Part shown: in pieces, positions 1 to 12,250 of the stretch
How positions within the stretch are numbered: position 1 is the first letter of the stretch
Layout of the letters: each line of letters opens with the position of its first letter
Assembly: GCA_020746875.1 (NCBI GenBank)
Contig: JAGTJL010000001.1
Location: 4,278,001 to 4,342,000, forward strand
Source: Rhexocercosporidium sp. MPI-PUGE-AT-0058
Taxonomy: Eukaryota; Ascomycota; Leotiomycetes; Helotiales
DNA length: 64,000 nt
Reading direction: 5' to 3'
Translations under genes and position numbers: made by a program
The notes under the pieces: generated by a model
Databases searched by the model: none
What the model saw: the letters and a program-made list of their open reading frames with translations, nothing else
What the model was told of the DNA's origin: nothing

Positions 1-403
1 ACTCGGGGAGTGGGGAATCCGATAGACCAGGTACAAGGAGAAAAGGAGACGAATCACGGAGCTGCTATAACTAAGTTTCCAACTACTGCTGGAGCTACAG
101 TACTATCATGTTCCCGCTTGGGGGCTGTGGGTATTTGCGTTGGTTGAGCTTGGCCGGTTTGGGTGAACGAGCAGCTTGAGCTCTCCCACAAGTGGGTTTA
201 GAGCGGCGAGCTCCTTCGCCCCAGCTTAATCCATTCCAAGGTTGAGGGGGATTCTGGATAATAAAAGGTAGACTCGCCCATCCTTTGTCTAACTTTTCTT
301 TTCCTCTCTACAAAGCAACTCTCACTCGCTCTCATCAAGTTCTGTTTCTGCTCTTGCTTCACCACTCCCTCTCGGTCTTGATATTTATCTCAATCTATCA
401 ACC
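1..403. promoter_or_regulatory. Upstream region of the first surface-protein gene
   Basis: No gene is visible here. An A/T-rich TATA-like stretch lies at 258-269. It is followed by a strongly pyrimidine-rich leader (about 285-400) that runs into the ATG at 404, a common arrangement in well-expressed fungal genes. Nothing else is supported. Confidence 0.4.
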
Positions 404-1469
404 ATGCTTTTCAAGTCTATTGCCGTCGCCGCTGTGGTTGGCACCGTCGCTGCCCAGGATATGTCGTTCTGCGACAAGTACACCACTGCTCTATTCATGA
501 ACAACACTGCTGATAACCAGTTGAAGCTGTTGACCGCTGTTGTCAACACTGCCGTCATTGGAAACTGTGAGTCTTATTTCCAACCTTCGATAATCGTATA
601 CTGACTTCTAGCAGACTCGGCAACCACCACTGGCACAGCTGTCCCCGGTATCCTTGCCCCAGGAACTATCAACGGCACCGCTGTCAACCTCCTCCCATAC
701 TTCAACGGTGGGCTCGCCTCCAGCAACCGTGGAGGTAGCTCAGGTGTCTCAGTCAACTTCCTTGACGACGGTGGAGCTGCACCACTTGCCATGGGTATGC
801 CAGCCAATGGCACCAACTCCAACCAATAGTAGGTCACACTGTTCCTCACATCATCTGCTCCTGCTAATGTCAAATTAGCATGCTCCTGACCCACTTGTAC
901 GAGTACTTTGGCACTCTCCTCCAATGTAGCCAGCAAGGCAAGACCCCCTTCGACGCCTACAGCGGCGAGGGCTCCCAATACAACGTCCATAAGTAAGTCG
1001 TCTACACCAAATCACTTCACGTTTGAAGAACACAAGACTAACCCAAAGAAACAGGTTCATGGATCTCTCCAACGCCGAGGTAACCTACTTCATCAGCCAA
1101 GTTGCCGCCTCCGCACTATCCTTCGGTGTCTCCGCGGAGGACCTCACCCCCATCGGCACGGCTCTGATGAACCTCTTCGGATACCGCTGCTCGGCTCCAG
1201 CCACGGTCGTTCCATCGCAAGGCGCCCAAGCCCAGAGCGTCTGCTCGGCCGAGGACTGCCCAGTTGCCCCAATGGGCAACTGCGCTGGAATCACCAACAT
1301 GGAGCCATCTGTTGCTGTTTCATCATTGGTCCCAAGTGCCACTGCCTCTGCTACCGGAACTGGCAGCATGACTCCAACTGGCACTTCGCCCATTGTCACT
1401 GGTGCTGCTGGCGCTATTGGCATGAGTTTTGCTGCTGTTGCTGGTGGCCTGGTCGCCCTCGTTTTGTAA
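404..1469 (+). CDS. Secreted, probably GPI-anchored protein of a conserved fungal family
   Basis: Four exons: 404-566, 615-828, 879-992 and 1055-1469, and the frame closes across all three GT..AG introns. The product begins with a signal peptide (MLFKSIAVAAVVGTVAA, then QDMSFC). A conserved body follows, with NNTADNQ, a VPGILAPG segment, a VNLLPYFNGGLASSNRGG segment, and HLYEYFG and KFMDL blocks. The tail is Ser/Thr-rich and ends in a hydrophobic stretch (GMSFAAVAGGLVALVL), the layout of a GPI-anchor signal. I recognise it as a family of conserved hypothetical secreted proteins in Pezizomycotina with no established function. Location at the plasma membrane or cell wall is inferred from the two terminal signals. 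Two further GPI-type genes lie within 8 kb. Confidence 0.85.
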
Positions 1470-2193
1470 GCGAGATGTTATGGAGAGGACTTTGTACATA
1501 TAATCTCATATATGTCATGTATATTTCGAACAGATTGTGATGCAGCAGGTAGTCTGTATTATCTTGCATGATGAGGATGAGGGTTTATCCAATTAATTAC
1601 ATGGCCTCACTCACTGCCCCAGTCCCATGAGTAATCAAATCGTTTCTCGTCCGTCGTGTCGCAAAATCCACTGCTCCAAGCCCATGCTCAAACATCATCT
1701 CCTCTTCTCGACCCTCTGACACTTCCACATTGCATGCGTTGGTCAGAGTAGCGCCCTTAAAAATTCACTAACCAAGCCAAGCCACGATGGCCGCTTCGTT
1801 CTCCTCACTTATGGATGCTTTGGTCTCTGTCCCCTTGTATTTTCCTATCATTTACTCCAGTCGGGGGAGGTGCAGGATTCGATGTGATGATAAGGTGAGG
1901 AGTCTTGGAAGAATTTTGCTTGACAGGTGATGTAGAGGACAAAGGCTTCGCTGTAGGACAGATGTTTAAAGGGTATGCGGCAAGTATTTCGTATACAGTC
2001 ATCTTCAAGCTTCACGTCGATATGTTAGAGAGGCTATGCAGACATTTTAGAGGTCAGAATTGCATTACAAGCATCAATCGTATTGTCGGAGCGCCTAATC
2101 TGTCTAGTATTGAGGTACAAGAGCTTGAACATATCTAACACTCTTTGGCTCAACAATGCGATCATCGTCTGATGTCCTCAAGTCTCTCAATCC
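1470..2193. other. Intergenic, 3' ends of two convergent genes
   Basis: About 720 bp between converging surface-protein genes. Short open frames here (for example 1905-2138) have no recognisable protein features. I see no RNA gene or repeat. Confidence 0.4.
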
Positions 2194-2966
2194 CTACAGT
2201 ATCGCAAATACCGCTACTGCGAGGAATATAGTCGACAGAAGTCCTGTCCCAGCATTCAAAAAGCTTGCACTGCTTGTGGTCTTGGAGGAGGTCGAGGAGG
2301 CAGCGGCAGATGAGGATGATACAGAGGCAGCAGCCTTTTGTGGGTCTATCATCGTTTAGAAATGTTGATGCATTTTAGCGATGAGAGCGAATACCTGATT
2401 TGGATACTTCCTTGGCAGAGGCCATTGCTGTGCAAGCATCAGCCAACGTGGTGTTAGCCATCATGGTATCCAATTCCGTCTGAGCAGCAGTAGCCTTCTC
2501 CTTGAAACTCGCTATTTTTGTGGCATTATTCTTCGTCTTCTCGGCGAGCTTCGTTTCGTTGGCAGCCGTAGCGATGAGCTTCTCAAGTCTGCAAAAATGG
2601 TCAGTCATTCTTCGATCGAGGATATTCATGACATGGAACTTACTTGGACATGACCTTGCATTCATTCTTGGTTTTCTCCGCAGCTGAAATAACGGCACAA
2701 GTAGACACGAGAGTAGCATTAGACTCCATAGTCGTCAGCTGAGTTGCCGCCTCTGAGGCCTTGGCTTGAATAGACGCAATCTTGGTGGCGTTATTCTTGG
2801 TCTTGTCTGCCAACTTCGTCTCATTGGCAGCCAATGACACAAGTTGTGTTAACTGAGCCATCTCCTTGCACATACTCTTGTCGGTGACAGCTTTAGTCTT
2901 ATTACCACCCTTGGCAACAACAGCGGTAGATAGGAGAAGAGAGACGAAGAGGCTGGAGAACTGCAT
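2194..2966 (-). CDS. GPI-type surface protein with a tandemly duplicated Lys/Asn/Thr-rich module
   Basis: Three exons on the minus strand: 2966-2644, 2588-2395 and 2345-2194, 222 residues in frame. I chose the ATG at 2966 because MQFSSLFVSLLLSTAVVAKGG is a good signal peptide; the longer frame starting at 3002 weakens it. Two similar modules of about 65 residues follow, one ending exon 1 and one filling exon 2. Each contains AANETKLA followed by KTKNNATKIAS, then an acidic/Thr-rich stretch and a Cys pair. Exon 3 is Ser/Thr/Ala-rich and ends in a hydrophobic tail (GLLSTIFLAVAVFAIL), which I read as a GPI-anchor signal. Several N-glycosylation sequons (NET, NAT, NTT) are present. If exon 3 is missed, the second intron is read through to a stop at 2375 and the anchor is lost. 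I do not recognise the family; a cell-wall or surface role is inferred. Confidence 0.72.
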
Positions 2967-5059
2967 TTTGGCGGGATTGGAGTTGAAGGTGGAGAGCTGC
3001 AAGTGATTTGTTGAAAGAAAGAAAGTACAGGTAGAAACGGACCGGCCGAAGAGTCAAGAATGTAATGAGAATGAGAAGATGAGATGATGATGTCCAGATA
3101 CCTCTTAAAAGAGGATATAATAGTTCCTTATGTACCTTTTTGCTCCCATCTGGAAAGGCTATGCCTAGACCTGGCCATGGTCGAAGCTTTCATCGCCATC
3201 TCCAATTTTTGTAGTATTGAGGACAAGGAACTTACGCGTCAAAGCATCAATCAAACGTCCAGGGCGTCCAGGATGTTTGGAATAAGAAAGAATTGAGCCT
3301 CAAGGCCGGCAATTTGAGACTCAAAACAGATTTTGTGGTAAACAGAGCAATGAGAGACCAGGGAATTGGGCAGATCGTCAAGTGTCAAACGACGCGTCTT
3401 CATCCCAGTCAACTTCCAATCGTGGTATGGCACATCTATCGCGAACATCATACATCACCCTAGGACGACTGGCCAAGTTTGGGCTGGCTCATCATACAGT
3501 TAGCATGGCTTCGTTTCGCTGACGACTTCTGCATAAGCGAATCTGGTACCCTGCCCTGCTTTGAGTCAACAAGCTCGTGATTGGCTGACGACAAGTTTGG
3601 AAACTCTCTGTGTTGGAAAATGGAAGAGTGGATCCCCAGCCACTTGGTGATCGAAACATGCTGACGCCACGAATTGAAGCACATTCAGATGCGAAGAAAA
3701 ATTTACAATAATTTACATCGGACGTACCCGAGTCTCTTCCACACGGTTATAGCTATGTAGGACATCATTTATCAGAATGCTTCCGCTGGGCTGGTGGATC
3801 CGATTTGAACAAGCAAACGTCATCAACACTATTACTTCTAGAATTGGCAAGAATGATGGAGACACCACACCTCGTTTCGCATACAGTCTACGATCTCGCT
3901 CATCAAACTTCGGATGAGGTTCGTCAGGGGAACTTTTCCCGCGATACAAATACCCACCCAGTCCACACTTGTCACTTGACATCCAAAACATTAGCGAGAG
4001 GAAAGACAGGGCTCTCCGAAACCTTAGCTGAAATTCTTGGGTAGATCTCGCCGCATTCAGCTTAGAATCTAGTGAAGCTGGCACCCACTTCATATTGACA
4101 GCCATTCACGTGTAAAGAAACTCGGGACGATGAGTTGTGCACTGACCCTGGACAAGGGAGACTGTCCGAGATGTTGTCAAAGTAAGCTTTCCAAGACCTT
4201 ACAAGCTTTCACTAAGAGAAGCCTCCTGATCTTGAGTGCTGTAAGTTTGGATACGGCTGGGAATTATTCTCTCTGCCAAGGAATACGAGTGCTTGTAATC
4301 GTCTATTCTAGCCATCTATCCATGTAGGCTTTCACGAACCTCTGTTACCTGTAACTAACGTGACATTCTCTATTATCTCACCATCCGTAGCCACCTACCG
4401 TTTGATAGAGATTTTTCTGACCTCTTCTAGAGAAGTCTCGAAGTACATATAGCCAAGCCTGCGAGAAGCCTTTGGATTTATGTGTCTGTCTTACATGTGA
4501 AAACCGACGAAAGAATGCTGGTACCGGGGGCAGAAGAGGCAAGAATTTGCAACTTCTTCAGCTGCAAGCTTAAAGCAATCCAAATTCGGATGACAGATCT
4601 GGAGATCTGTTTGGGTTGGCAGGCCCGCGGTAAGACTGTATGAGGGAGTTTCATTTCTGAAGCCCAGGCGGGGAAGGATGGCGTATCTTTGTGGAGAACG
4701 GGGGAAACCCACAACAGTGTTTCGCCTCAGCTTTCCTCTCTCTTGCATGACTAAAGCTTGTCGCGAAATATAAACGTGAAATCCCTCACAGCTAGAACCA
4801 CTGCGATTGCTGAGCAGATTTAAGCAGTTTGCTCCAGTAGTTAATTTAATCCATCTGAGCCGAGTGCTCGTACAGAGGCGTGGAAAGTAAACAAGAAACA
4901 CAAACGCGGGCAGGACTCTGAACTCAACTCGGGGATGCATCCCGACATCCTTGGCAAGCCGTGACATCATGCCGCAAACGCTCACTGCATCATCAATCCT
5001 CCACGACCCTCAATGATGTCTCGACAAACTCACATCCAGCACAACAATCAATCGTCTAA
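2967..5059. other. Gene-poor stretch of about 2.1 kb
   Basis: No coding sequence I can support. A TATA-like A/T run near 3112-3121 could serve the minus-strand gene that starts at 2966. The longest open frames (minus 3713-4105, 130 codons; minus 4491-4985, 164 codons) show no signal peptide, domain or conserved motif that I recognise. The right end must hold the promoter of the gene starting at 5060. Confidence 0.4.
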
Positions 5060-6208
5060 ATGTCCGAAGAAACGCCCAAGATGACACAAACAACCAAAGA
5101 TATCCTGCTAAAGGTCAGGAAAATGGTCCCCCCAATGCTCCAGAAGTTCCACAAAGGTACGAAAAACCCCGCCCTCAACACCACGCCGCTTCATCGAGTC
5201 TGACAGCATCAAGGGCAGATGGGTCGAATAGCAGTAATTGGAGGCAGTGAAGACTACACAGGCGCACCGTATTTCTCTGCGATGGCCAGCGCGCGACTGG
5301 GTGCAGACATGGTAGGCATTACCCATCATCTCAATTACCCCTCCATTCATTGACGGCCAATGACAGAGCCATGTCATCTGCGAACCCCAAGCCGGACAAG
5401 TAATCAAGACATACTCTCCGAATCTCATGGTCCATCCATTGATGCGCCAATCCACACACGCCAGTAGCTCTGACTCTGCCTCGTCAATCGCAAAAGGTAT
5501 CATCGATATGCTACCCCGCCTCCACGTTCTGGTTATCGGACCCGGGCTAGGAAGAGATCAATTGATGCAGGATACATGTGCGAAGGTTCTCGAGGCAGCG
5601 AGGAAAGAGAATATGCCGTTTGTGCTGGACGCGGATGGGTTGAACCTAGCGCAGACGCGGCCAGAATTGGTACAGGGATATCGGGAGTGCATTTTGACGC
5701 CGAATGTTGTGGAGTTTGCAAGACTATGTAAGAGCAAAGGGATTGACACCTCTGGATTGGACGATGGACAGGGCGCTGAGAAGCTATCGAAGGCGTTTGG
5801 TGGCGTGACGATTATTCAGAAAGGCGCCAGGGATTACATTTCGAATGGGGAGCAGACGTTTATCAGTGATATTGAGGGAGGGCTGAAACGGAGTGGTGGA
5901 CAAGGAGACACTTTGACGGGTAGTCTGGCAACGTTCTTAGGATGGAGGAAGGCGTATCTGGACAAACTTTGGGATCATGAAGGAGACCTGGACGCAGCGG
6001 AACTGCTGGCTTTGGCTGCCTTTGGGGGAAGCTCAATCACAAGGGTGCGTACTCCCCCCTTCCTTTGCTGGAACTATACTGAAATGAACAGGAATCCTCA
6101 CGGCTAGCTTTTGCGAAAAAGGGGAGAAGCTTGCAGGCAAGTGACCTCACAGACGAAGTCTATGTCGCATTCACCAATCTATTTGAAGGCTCTGGGCCGA
6201 AGTTGTAG
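5060..6208 (+). CDS. ATP-dependent NAD(P)HX dehydratase
   Basis: Four exons: 5060-5156, 5214-5311, 5367-6044 and 6092-6208, 329 residues. This is a YjeF C-terminal/ribokinase-fold enzyme that dehydrates the damaged cofactor NAD(P)HX back to NAD(P)H at the cost of ATP, a metabolite-repair step. Family hallmarks seen are [20 protein letters not shown] near the start, [25 protein letters not shown] and the ATP-site block [17 protein letters not shown]. The length matches stand-alone fungal dehydratases (yeast YKL151C type), without the N-terminal epimerase domain. The start is the first ATG before the conserved region; MTQTT eight codons on is an alternative. Confidence 0.93.
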
Positions 6209-7405
6209 ACTATATCAGCAGAAAAGTATACAAATAATGCAAGTATCTGACGAGAATGAAGAAGAACTGGTGTCCCCTCCTGCTTGTCCCCAGAAAGCGG
6301 ATGGAGCAGTCCTCACGCTAGAACCAACAATTACAGCTCAAGTGGCTTGTCAGTGCAAAGTTAGAGCGGAGGAGGCCCACTCGCAGCCCAAAATGTCGAG
6401 AGGCTTTAGCCGAGAGAAAGGTGGAGAGATGGGGGACGTAGGCGAGGTAGAATGTTCTGGTCTAGGTTGTGCTCCTAGGTTCTCCTTCCTTAAACAGGCA
6501 GGTGCAAATAACAGCAATGACGTCGTTCCCAGAATCGAGACGCGAAAGATGACATTGCTGGACCATGAATCTCGCGCTCGATCTTGCAGCTCAAGAAAGT
6601 ACAATTCAGATTGACGAGCATGGGGCTCGTCTGTACTTACAGCTGGCGTTGGTTTCGAGATGGGATTTGTTTTTTATTGAAGGTATATGAGTAGGTGAGG
6701 GTTTAGGTAGGGTTGCATTTGGAAGAAACTCCGACTGGCACTCTCAATCCGACTTGTGTCCTTGTTTTAACGTGTACGGGTACGGTTTAGCTTCCGACGG
6801 AGCAAACCGTGGGGCATCGATCGAGCGCTGATCATATGTTGTCTCTGAATGACGCGATAATGGCTTTCCAGTTTGAGGTAAACAAAATGGAGGAAGAATG
6901 GGGTTGGGGGGCGGGGTGGAAGAGAGGTGAGCGAAATCGTGACGCAGTTGCATTATTGACATTCGGCACACGCTGAAGTTTTGGAATTGGCCTCAATAGG
7001 ATTACTGTAGTACTTTGCATCAATGTGATCAAATTCACGGACAACGATCTCGAAAGTCCCGGAATCAGTGGAGGACATGTATTACTGCGAGGTTATGTTG
7101 TTGGATATAGATGTGGGTTTTTAAGTAATCCAGACAGCGCCATAGGATTTATATCGGGCAGCCGTGGGTTAGCATCTTCCACGCTTATCCAATGAAAGCG
7201 AGGAGAGAGACTCTAAAAGAAGAATAGGTACGTAGTGGATATCATGAATCCGTTTTCCTGTAGAAATCCTCACTAGAATAGATGCAGCTCTGACCAATAT
7301 ACCCATGTGTGAGTATGCGGACAGATTTGAAACACCATTACACGCCAGAGACAATTTCCAGATCAGCAACGCCAATGCTCAAACACTACCTCCCACATTC
7401 GAAGC
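6209..7405. other. Intergenic, about 1.2 kb
   Basis: The frame downstream of the dehydratase (6111-6614) is open but shows no protein-like features. I see no RNA gene, repeat or mobile element. Confidence 0.35.
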
Positions 7406-8191
7406 CTACATGTTCATCCCAGCCAGTTGAAGACCAAACCCAAAGACAACACCCCACCCATACGGATTCGATGCCATTGATGCAGCATTGGAAGGTATAA
7501 CTGTGGCTCCGGCGGCAGAGACAGTTGCAGAGCCCGATACCGATCCTGGGCCGCCCGAGGATGAGGGCGAGGACGAACGCCCGCTTGTCGACGAAGGACG
7601 AGCAGTTGAATCGGCTTCCGGTGGAGCGCTCACAGAGGACGACTTCGTAGTCTCAGCACCATTAAAGCTTGCCGAATTTGTCTCCAGAGGACTGCTGCCC
7701 GTGACAGTACTAGGTGGGCTTCCGCCAGTCGAGGTTCTGCACCAAACTCATCAGTACAGATCAGAACAACACTCCAGAGACAAAACTTACTCAGTGTCAG
7801 ATACCACTTCCGCATCACCCAGTCCCGGTCCAGCATCCGGACCACATCTCTCATCGAAAGTCTCCTGATCAAGATACTCCTTCGCATCCGTACAAAACTC
7901 CCTGAAGAACATGATGCAGTACCGATAATACGACGACGCAACATGCGACGCGACATTCGTCCCCACAGTATCCGCTCTATCACATATGCCCGCGCATGTA
8001 ACTGTATTGGGACCACCGTCGCCTTTACACATACAGGTGGCGTATCCGACGGATTGGTAGTCGCCGGGACAGGAAGCGAAGTCTTGGTCGAGGCAGGAAT
8101 TGCATTCTGGATAGGCGGTTTGCAACCAGATCATGTTGATTTGTGCATACGCGGTTGAGCAGAGAAATGCGGTGGCAAGGAGGAACTTCAT
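7406..8191 (-). CDS. Cysteine-rich secreted protein with Ser/Thr-rich tail and GPI-like end
   Basis: Two exons, 8191-7791 and 7736-7406, 243 residues. Signal peptide MKFLLATAFLCSTAYA, then QINMIWLQ. The mature N-terminal half holds ten Cys in the order ECNSC, SC, TCMC, TC, IC, YC, FC and RC. The spacing recalls CFEM-type extracellular domains, but it is not the standard eight-Cys pattern, so I do not assign CFEM. The second half is Ser/Thr/Gly-rich (probable O-glycosylated stalk) and ends with a moderately hydrophobic tail (WGVVFGFGLQLAGMNM), compatible with a GPI signal. The exon junction rebuilds a Glu codon and brings the Ser/Thr-rich frame in. Role unknown; a surface location is inferred. 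Confidence 0.75.
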
Positions 8192-9185
8192 CTTGAGCTT
8201 TGCTTATTATCCTGACGGCGAAGGAAAATGAGAGTGTACCGTGTAGGGTAGCCAAATCCCAAAGGCATTCCCATGTCTTTATCTTCATCCCAAAAACGCC
8301 CGCTTCACCTGTGCTCAACGCGATCAGCACCGCACAGGTAATTTCAAGAATGGTGGAGGCTTTTCCATCCAAAGAAAATCCCATCTAGGAATTTATGTCT
8401 CAAGCCCTGTTTCGAAAGGTCCTGCCAAGCTTCACCAGAGGTTTTGTCGCTGGAGGGCGTGAATGTTGATAAGCCACAATCACAACCTCGAAATACTCAA
8501 GAGACCATTGGCCGACCACGCGCTTCTTCAAAACCCAAAAGCAAATTTCCCACGTTGGGGTTCAATGGGGGCTTTTGAAACGTAGGAGAATTAACCCTAC
8601 TTACTCGCATGGGGCAGAGATGGTGAATGCCATGATGCATGAATATTTCAGCCCTGGGGATGCGCTCGTCAGGTTTGCTTGCGGCTGAGAGTTCGAAACA
8701 GACTCCTGATGTAAGCTCTGTGCACTTGCTATCACCCCCATCCCGTCTTAACGTACAGTTACAATCAGCCTCGTTGTCACTCTAAGCCGCCCAAAGCGGA
8801 ATGGAATTCTTGACATTGAGTTCGTTCTCAAACGCCTATATTAATTCAAGATAAACAAACCTTCGATAAACGCATGCGGCAAAAGAGAAAAGAGCCTCTT
8901 GCTAACAATGAAAATACGCCTCCTCAGTGCCATCCTGCTATTTTGATAGGGCTGAGCCTTCCGCTGTAGTCGGTTAAACGCACACTGCTCGCTTGGTTGT
9001 TAGGAGACAAGAACAAGTGAACGAATATCACATTGACATCAAATCATGGAAGAATAAGGTTTGGAGACTTTTGATACATCGTACATATGCAATCGCTAAC
9101 TCAAGACGCAACTGGCTATCCTTAAATCCGACTCCTATTTTCCATCCCTTCCCATCTAACGTACATCGCCGATTATTGCACCCGT
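8192..9185. other. Intergenic, about 1 kb
   Basis: The left part is the promoter side of the cysteine-rich protein gene and the right part is the 3' side of pmt4. I see no coding sequence, RNA gene or repeat that I can defend. Confidence 0.35.
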
Positions 9186-11611
9186 CTATTTCGCGAAGTG
9201 GAGATCGTAGCCTAGCCATTTTCTAGCGTTGACCTGAGCAACATCCAGACCTGGGTATCCATAGGTCAGAGGCAGGAAGTAGTACCATCCTCCGATAACG
9301 ATGGTGAGGATGACTCCTACTGCAGCCCAGGATGCTAGTAGGTTCTGGCCAACGAGCTTCTCGCGAGCTGGAAGGTGCTTCTTGGCTGGTGCGCCAGACT
9401 TCTTGTTGGCTGGAACATCGTCGATGACCGGCTCAACATTGAAAATGAATTCGAGGAGTGCTCCAGTGACCAATGCGGAGGCGAGATGTGCTGGCAGGTA
9501 GTGATGGAGGAACAATTGGCGACCCATGACATAGAATGGAAGGTAGTGAGTGGCCCAAGCAATGAAAAAGAAACCGGTGGAGTTGTAAAGACGGGACCGA
9601 GTGCCTGAAGATGTCAGTATTGGTTGAAATAGCTATAAATCTGGACTTACGAGTATCTAGCGCATCGACACCACGGCGGAGAGATAATTGATCGGCTGCG
9701 ATAATACCAACATAGACTGCAAGAAGACTGCTAGCCAACCACCATCCAAGGGGGTTTCCGAGGAAGTAAATTTGTTGACGAGTATCGTTGTGAGTCCAGA
9801 AACTCACACCACGCAACAAAAATGGCCAGACAAATGGCTCACTGGCATAGGGATGGCTACTGGTCAAGGCGTTGTTGTGGTAGAACATGGCTCTTTGTAG
9901 CTCAAACCACTTCTTAACAAATGGAACACTCTTGACTTTGCGTTCTTTCTTGATCAAGCGCTCGCTGTCGGCTGGGATAGACGGAATAGAGTCAACAAAC
10001 CAGACGTTTGAGCTCTGAGCGAGGTTCTTATTGCCGTTGATCTCCTGTTGCTTGTACGCCCAATCCGGAAGAGGGGTGGTGTGAGTCCACATAGCAACCT
10101 TGCTTGGGTTGTGGATGAGCTTGAATTGACCAGAAAGACTCTTGAACTCCTGGTTTGCCTTGCCATTCTCGATTCGGATCTCGAAAAGAGTATCGTTGAA
10201 GCGTTCGGTCAGGGCATCTTCCATTGGGACAGTGGTAAATTCTTGGTTGGTTGGGTAGTATGGAGAAGCAACATCATGAGACAAGAGCATGGTGTTGGTT
10301 ACAACATGACGGAGCCTGACTACCTCGTTGTTTTTCACTGGTTGTCCAAGAACCTCGTCATTGTTGAGCGGGAGAATTTGCCAGTGGTTGTTGGCATCAG
10401 CGAATGGATATCCAGTGACTTGTTGACCTTGACTGGAGACTCTGCCATCATCATATCTCAGAGGATACTTGTCTGGGTGACTATGGAGGAATCCGGAAGT
10501 CTCCTTGTGCTTGATTTGGATGTTGTCGTAGTAGTTGATAGTAACAGCATTGGCAAGCATAACATTGTCACTCAAGGTCTCCTGGAACTCAGGGGACATG
10601 AAATCATCTCCAGGACCTGATCGGGTCAGAATTGCAAAATGGACCTGGAACCAGAAAAGGTAGAAGAAGAATGGTGCAATGATCAAAGCAAATGCGCGGG
10701 CGACAAAGTGCTTTCCAAACTCGGGGAGAGTCAAGGCGCCTTGACGGCGCTTGGAGTCCAATAGATCCCAGAGATCAATTGCAACCGCCGTTCCGATGGT
10801 AACAAAAGAAAAGGTTCCAATGTACTTGATCGACATAATGCAGCTGAGCGAAAAGCCAGTGAGAAGTAGCCACTTCCACCACTTCCGGCCGAAAGGTTCG
10901 TGTCGGAGCTTGTAGAACTTAACATAGCACAACAGACTGCAAGCCATGGCGAAAATGAGCCCAGCATCGAGGAGAATAAGTCGTGTTTGTCCAATGTGGG
11001 CGTTATCGAAGAGAACCAAGCCTGCGGAAAGAATGCATGCTGGCAGAGTGTAGCCAGATTCCCACATTATGTCAAACACCACCGGAACCGTAAGAGCTCC
11101 GAGAAAAGCTGGCATGGCACGGAATGCCACGTATGGGACCTTGTTGTCAATGTAGGAATCACCAATGTTCTCGAAGTGGAAGTGTCCGTCGTATCCGACG
11201 AACCAACCCATGAGGGCGAAGAGAAGCTTTCCGAGAGGAGGGTGGACATCGAAGAAGTATGTTCTCTCGAGGTAATAGGAGGCAAACTAGGATCAAATGT
11301 TAGACGGATCTGCCAGGTATGTAGAACTTCCTTGGGAAATGTACCTTGCCAAAATGGACCTCGTCGAATACGACCTCATTCGGATGGCTGATTCCCCAGA
11401 ATCTGGTTATGAAGGCGAGAATCGTGATGACTGTGATTGCAATCCGGTAATCCCATTCCGCACCAGGTCCCTTATTCTCCAGCTGCGCCTTCACCAAAGC
11501 ATCAAGCTCGGCATCTCGAGGGGCAGCTATGCCAGTTGCAACGGCATCCTTTGCTTTTGGAGTGATGGGAACTTCTTTCCGTTTCCGCACTGAGCCCTGT
11601 TGGCTAGACAT
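9186..11611 (-). CDS. pmt4: Protein O-mannosyltransferase, Pmt4 subfamily
   Basis: Three exons: 11611-11345, 11286-9651 and 9604-9186, 773 residues, the usual PMT size. PMTs are multi-pass ER membrane enzymes that move mannose from dolichyl-phosphate-mannose to Ser/Thr of secretory proteins. The first luminal loop carries the Asp-Glu pair in HPNEVVFDEVHFGKFASYY (Asp83-Glu84), followed by LERTYFFDVHPPLGKLLFA and the GYDGHFHFENIG segment; these variants point to Pmt4 rather than Pmt1 or Pmt2. The central hydrophilic part (about 330-540) fits the MIR repeats. The C-terminal third is again multi-pass (YLPFYVMGRQLFLHHYLPAH). Pmt4 members prefer membrane-anchored substrates, so the nearby Ser/Thr-rich GPI-type proteins could be clients, which is inference only. 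Its promoter side faces the RidA gene. Confidence 0.94.
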
Positions 11612-12250
11612 CGCGAAGGGGAAATCAAATCAAGTCTATAAGCTGTATGCCGCATATGTTGTCAGCAGAAGCTCTGAGGGAAGGGGGAGAGCTCAGGAAG
11701 CTCCGAAAAGAGTCGTCGCGGGGCACTCACAAGAGAAGAAGCAGTCCTTGGCTGGAGTCAATGAGCGTAAGAAAAGAGCATTGACCGAAGGCGATCAAGA
11801 GGCAGGTCGGATCAGGTCGTTGTTGTGATCGTACGTGTTATTGGAAAGGTCGGGAGAGACGAGCTCCTTGGATAAAAATTGTTAGGAGTTGACGCCAGGA
11901 AGGCTAGGTAATGTGTCCTTCCCAAGGTCTTAGCGTGCCTCGTCATATGTGGAGGAAAGGGGTAAGTCAGCAACTTGACAAGCCTCAGTACAATTTATAG
12001 TTGATTAATTATTGTTGGTTTTTGTTATCAGTATATACAAGAAGAACAGCAGTAAAATTTAATTCTCAGATTTCTCCCAGTCCCCTTTCTTGCACGCGTT
12101 GACCTGCCAAAAGCGTGTACAGAGTTCTGTGTCACGTGAGTCTGTCGAGTAATTTCGATACGGGGCTCGTTCGCGTTTTGTTGACTATCCTATCTTCAAG
12201 ACGTTCAAGTTATAGTAGAAAGTCTGAGATAAATCATTTCCGTTAGTAAC
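11612..12250. promoter_or_regulatory. Divergent promoter region between pmt4 and the RidA gene
   Basis: About 640 bp shared upstream space of two divergently transcribed genes. No TATA box or specific operator stands out. An A/T-rich stretch lies near 11995-12065. Confidence 0.4.

Noticed and set aside
574..990. 138-codon open frame on the minus strand
   Set aside because: It lies antisense to exons 2-3 of the spliced surface-protein gene, spans its introns and has no protein features.
2156..2359. Plus-strand open frame of 67 codons
   Set aside because: It is the reverse complement of the third exon of the minus-strand GPI gene, whose frame gives a convincing anchor signal.
4491..4985. 164-codon minus-strand open frame in the gene-poor stretch
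   Set aside because: No signal peptide, domain, conserved motif or supported introns; composition looks like non-coding DNA. The same applies to 3713-4105.
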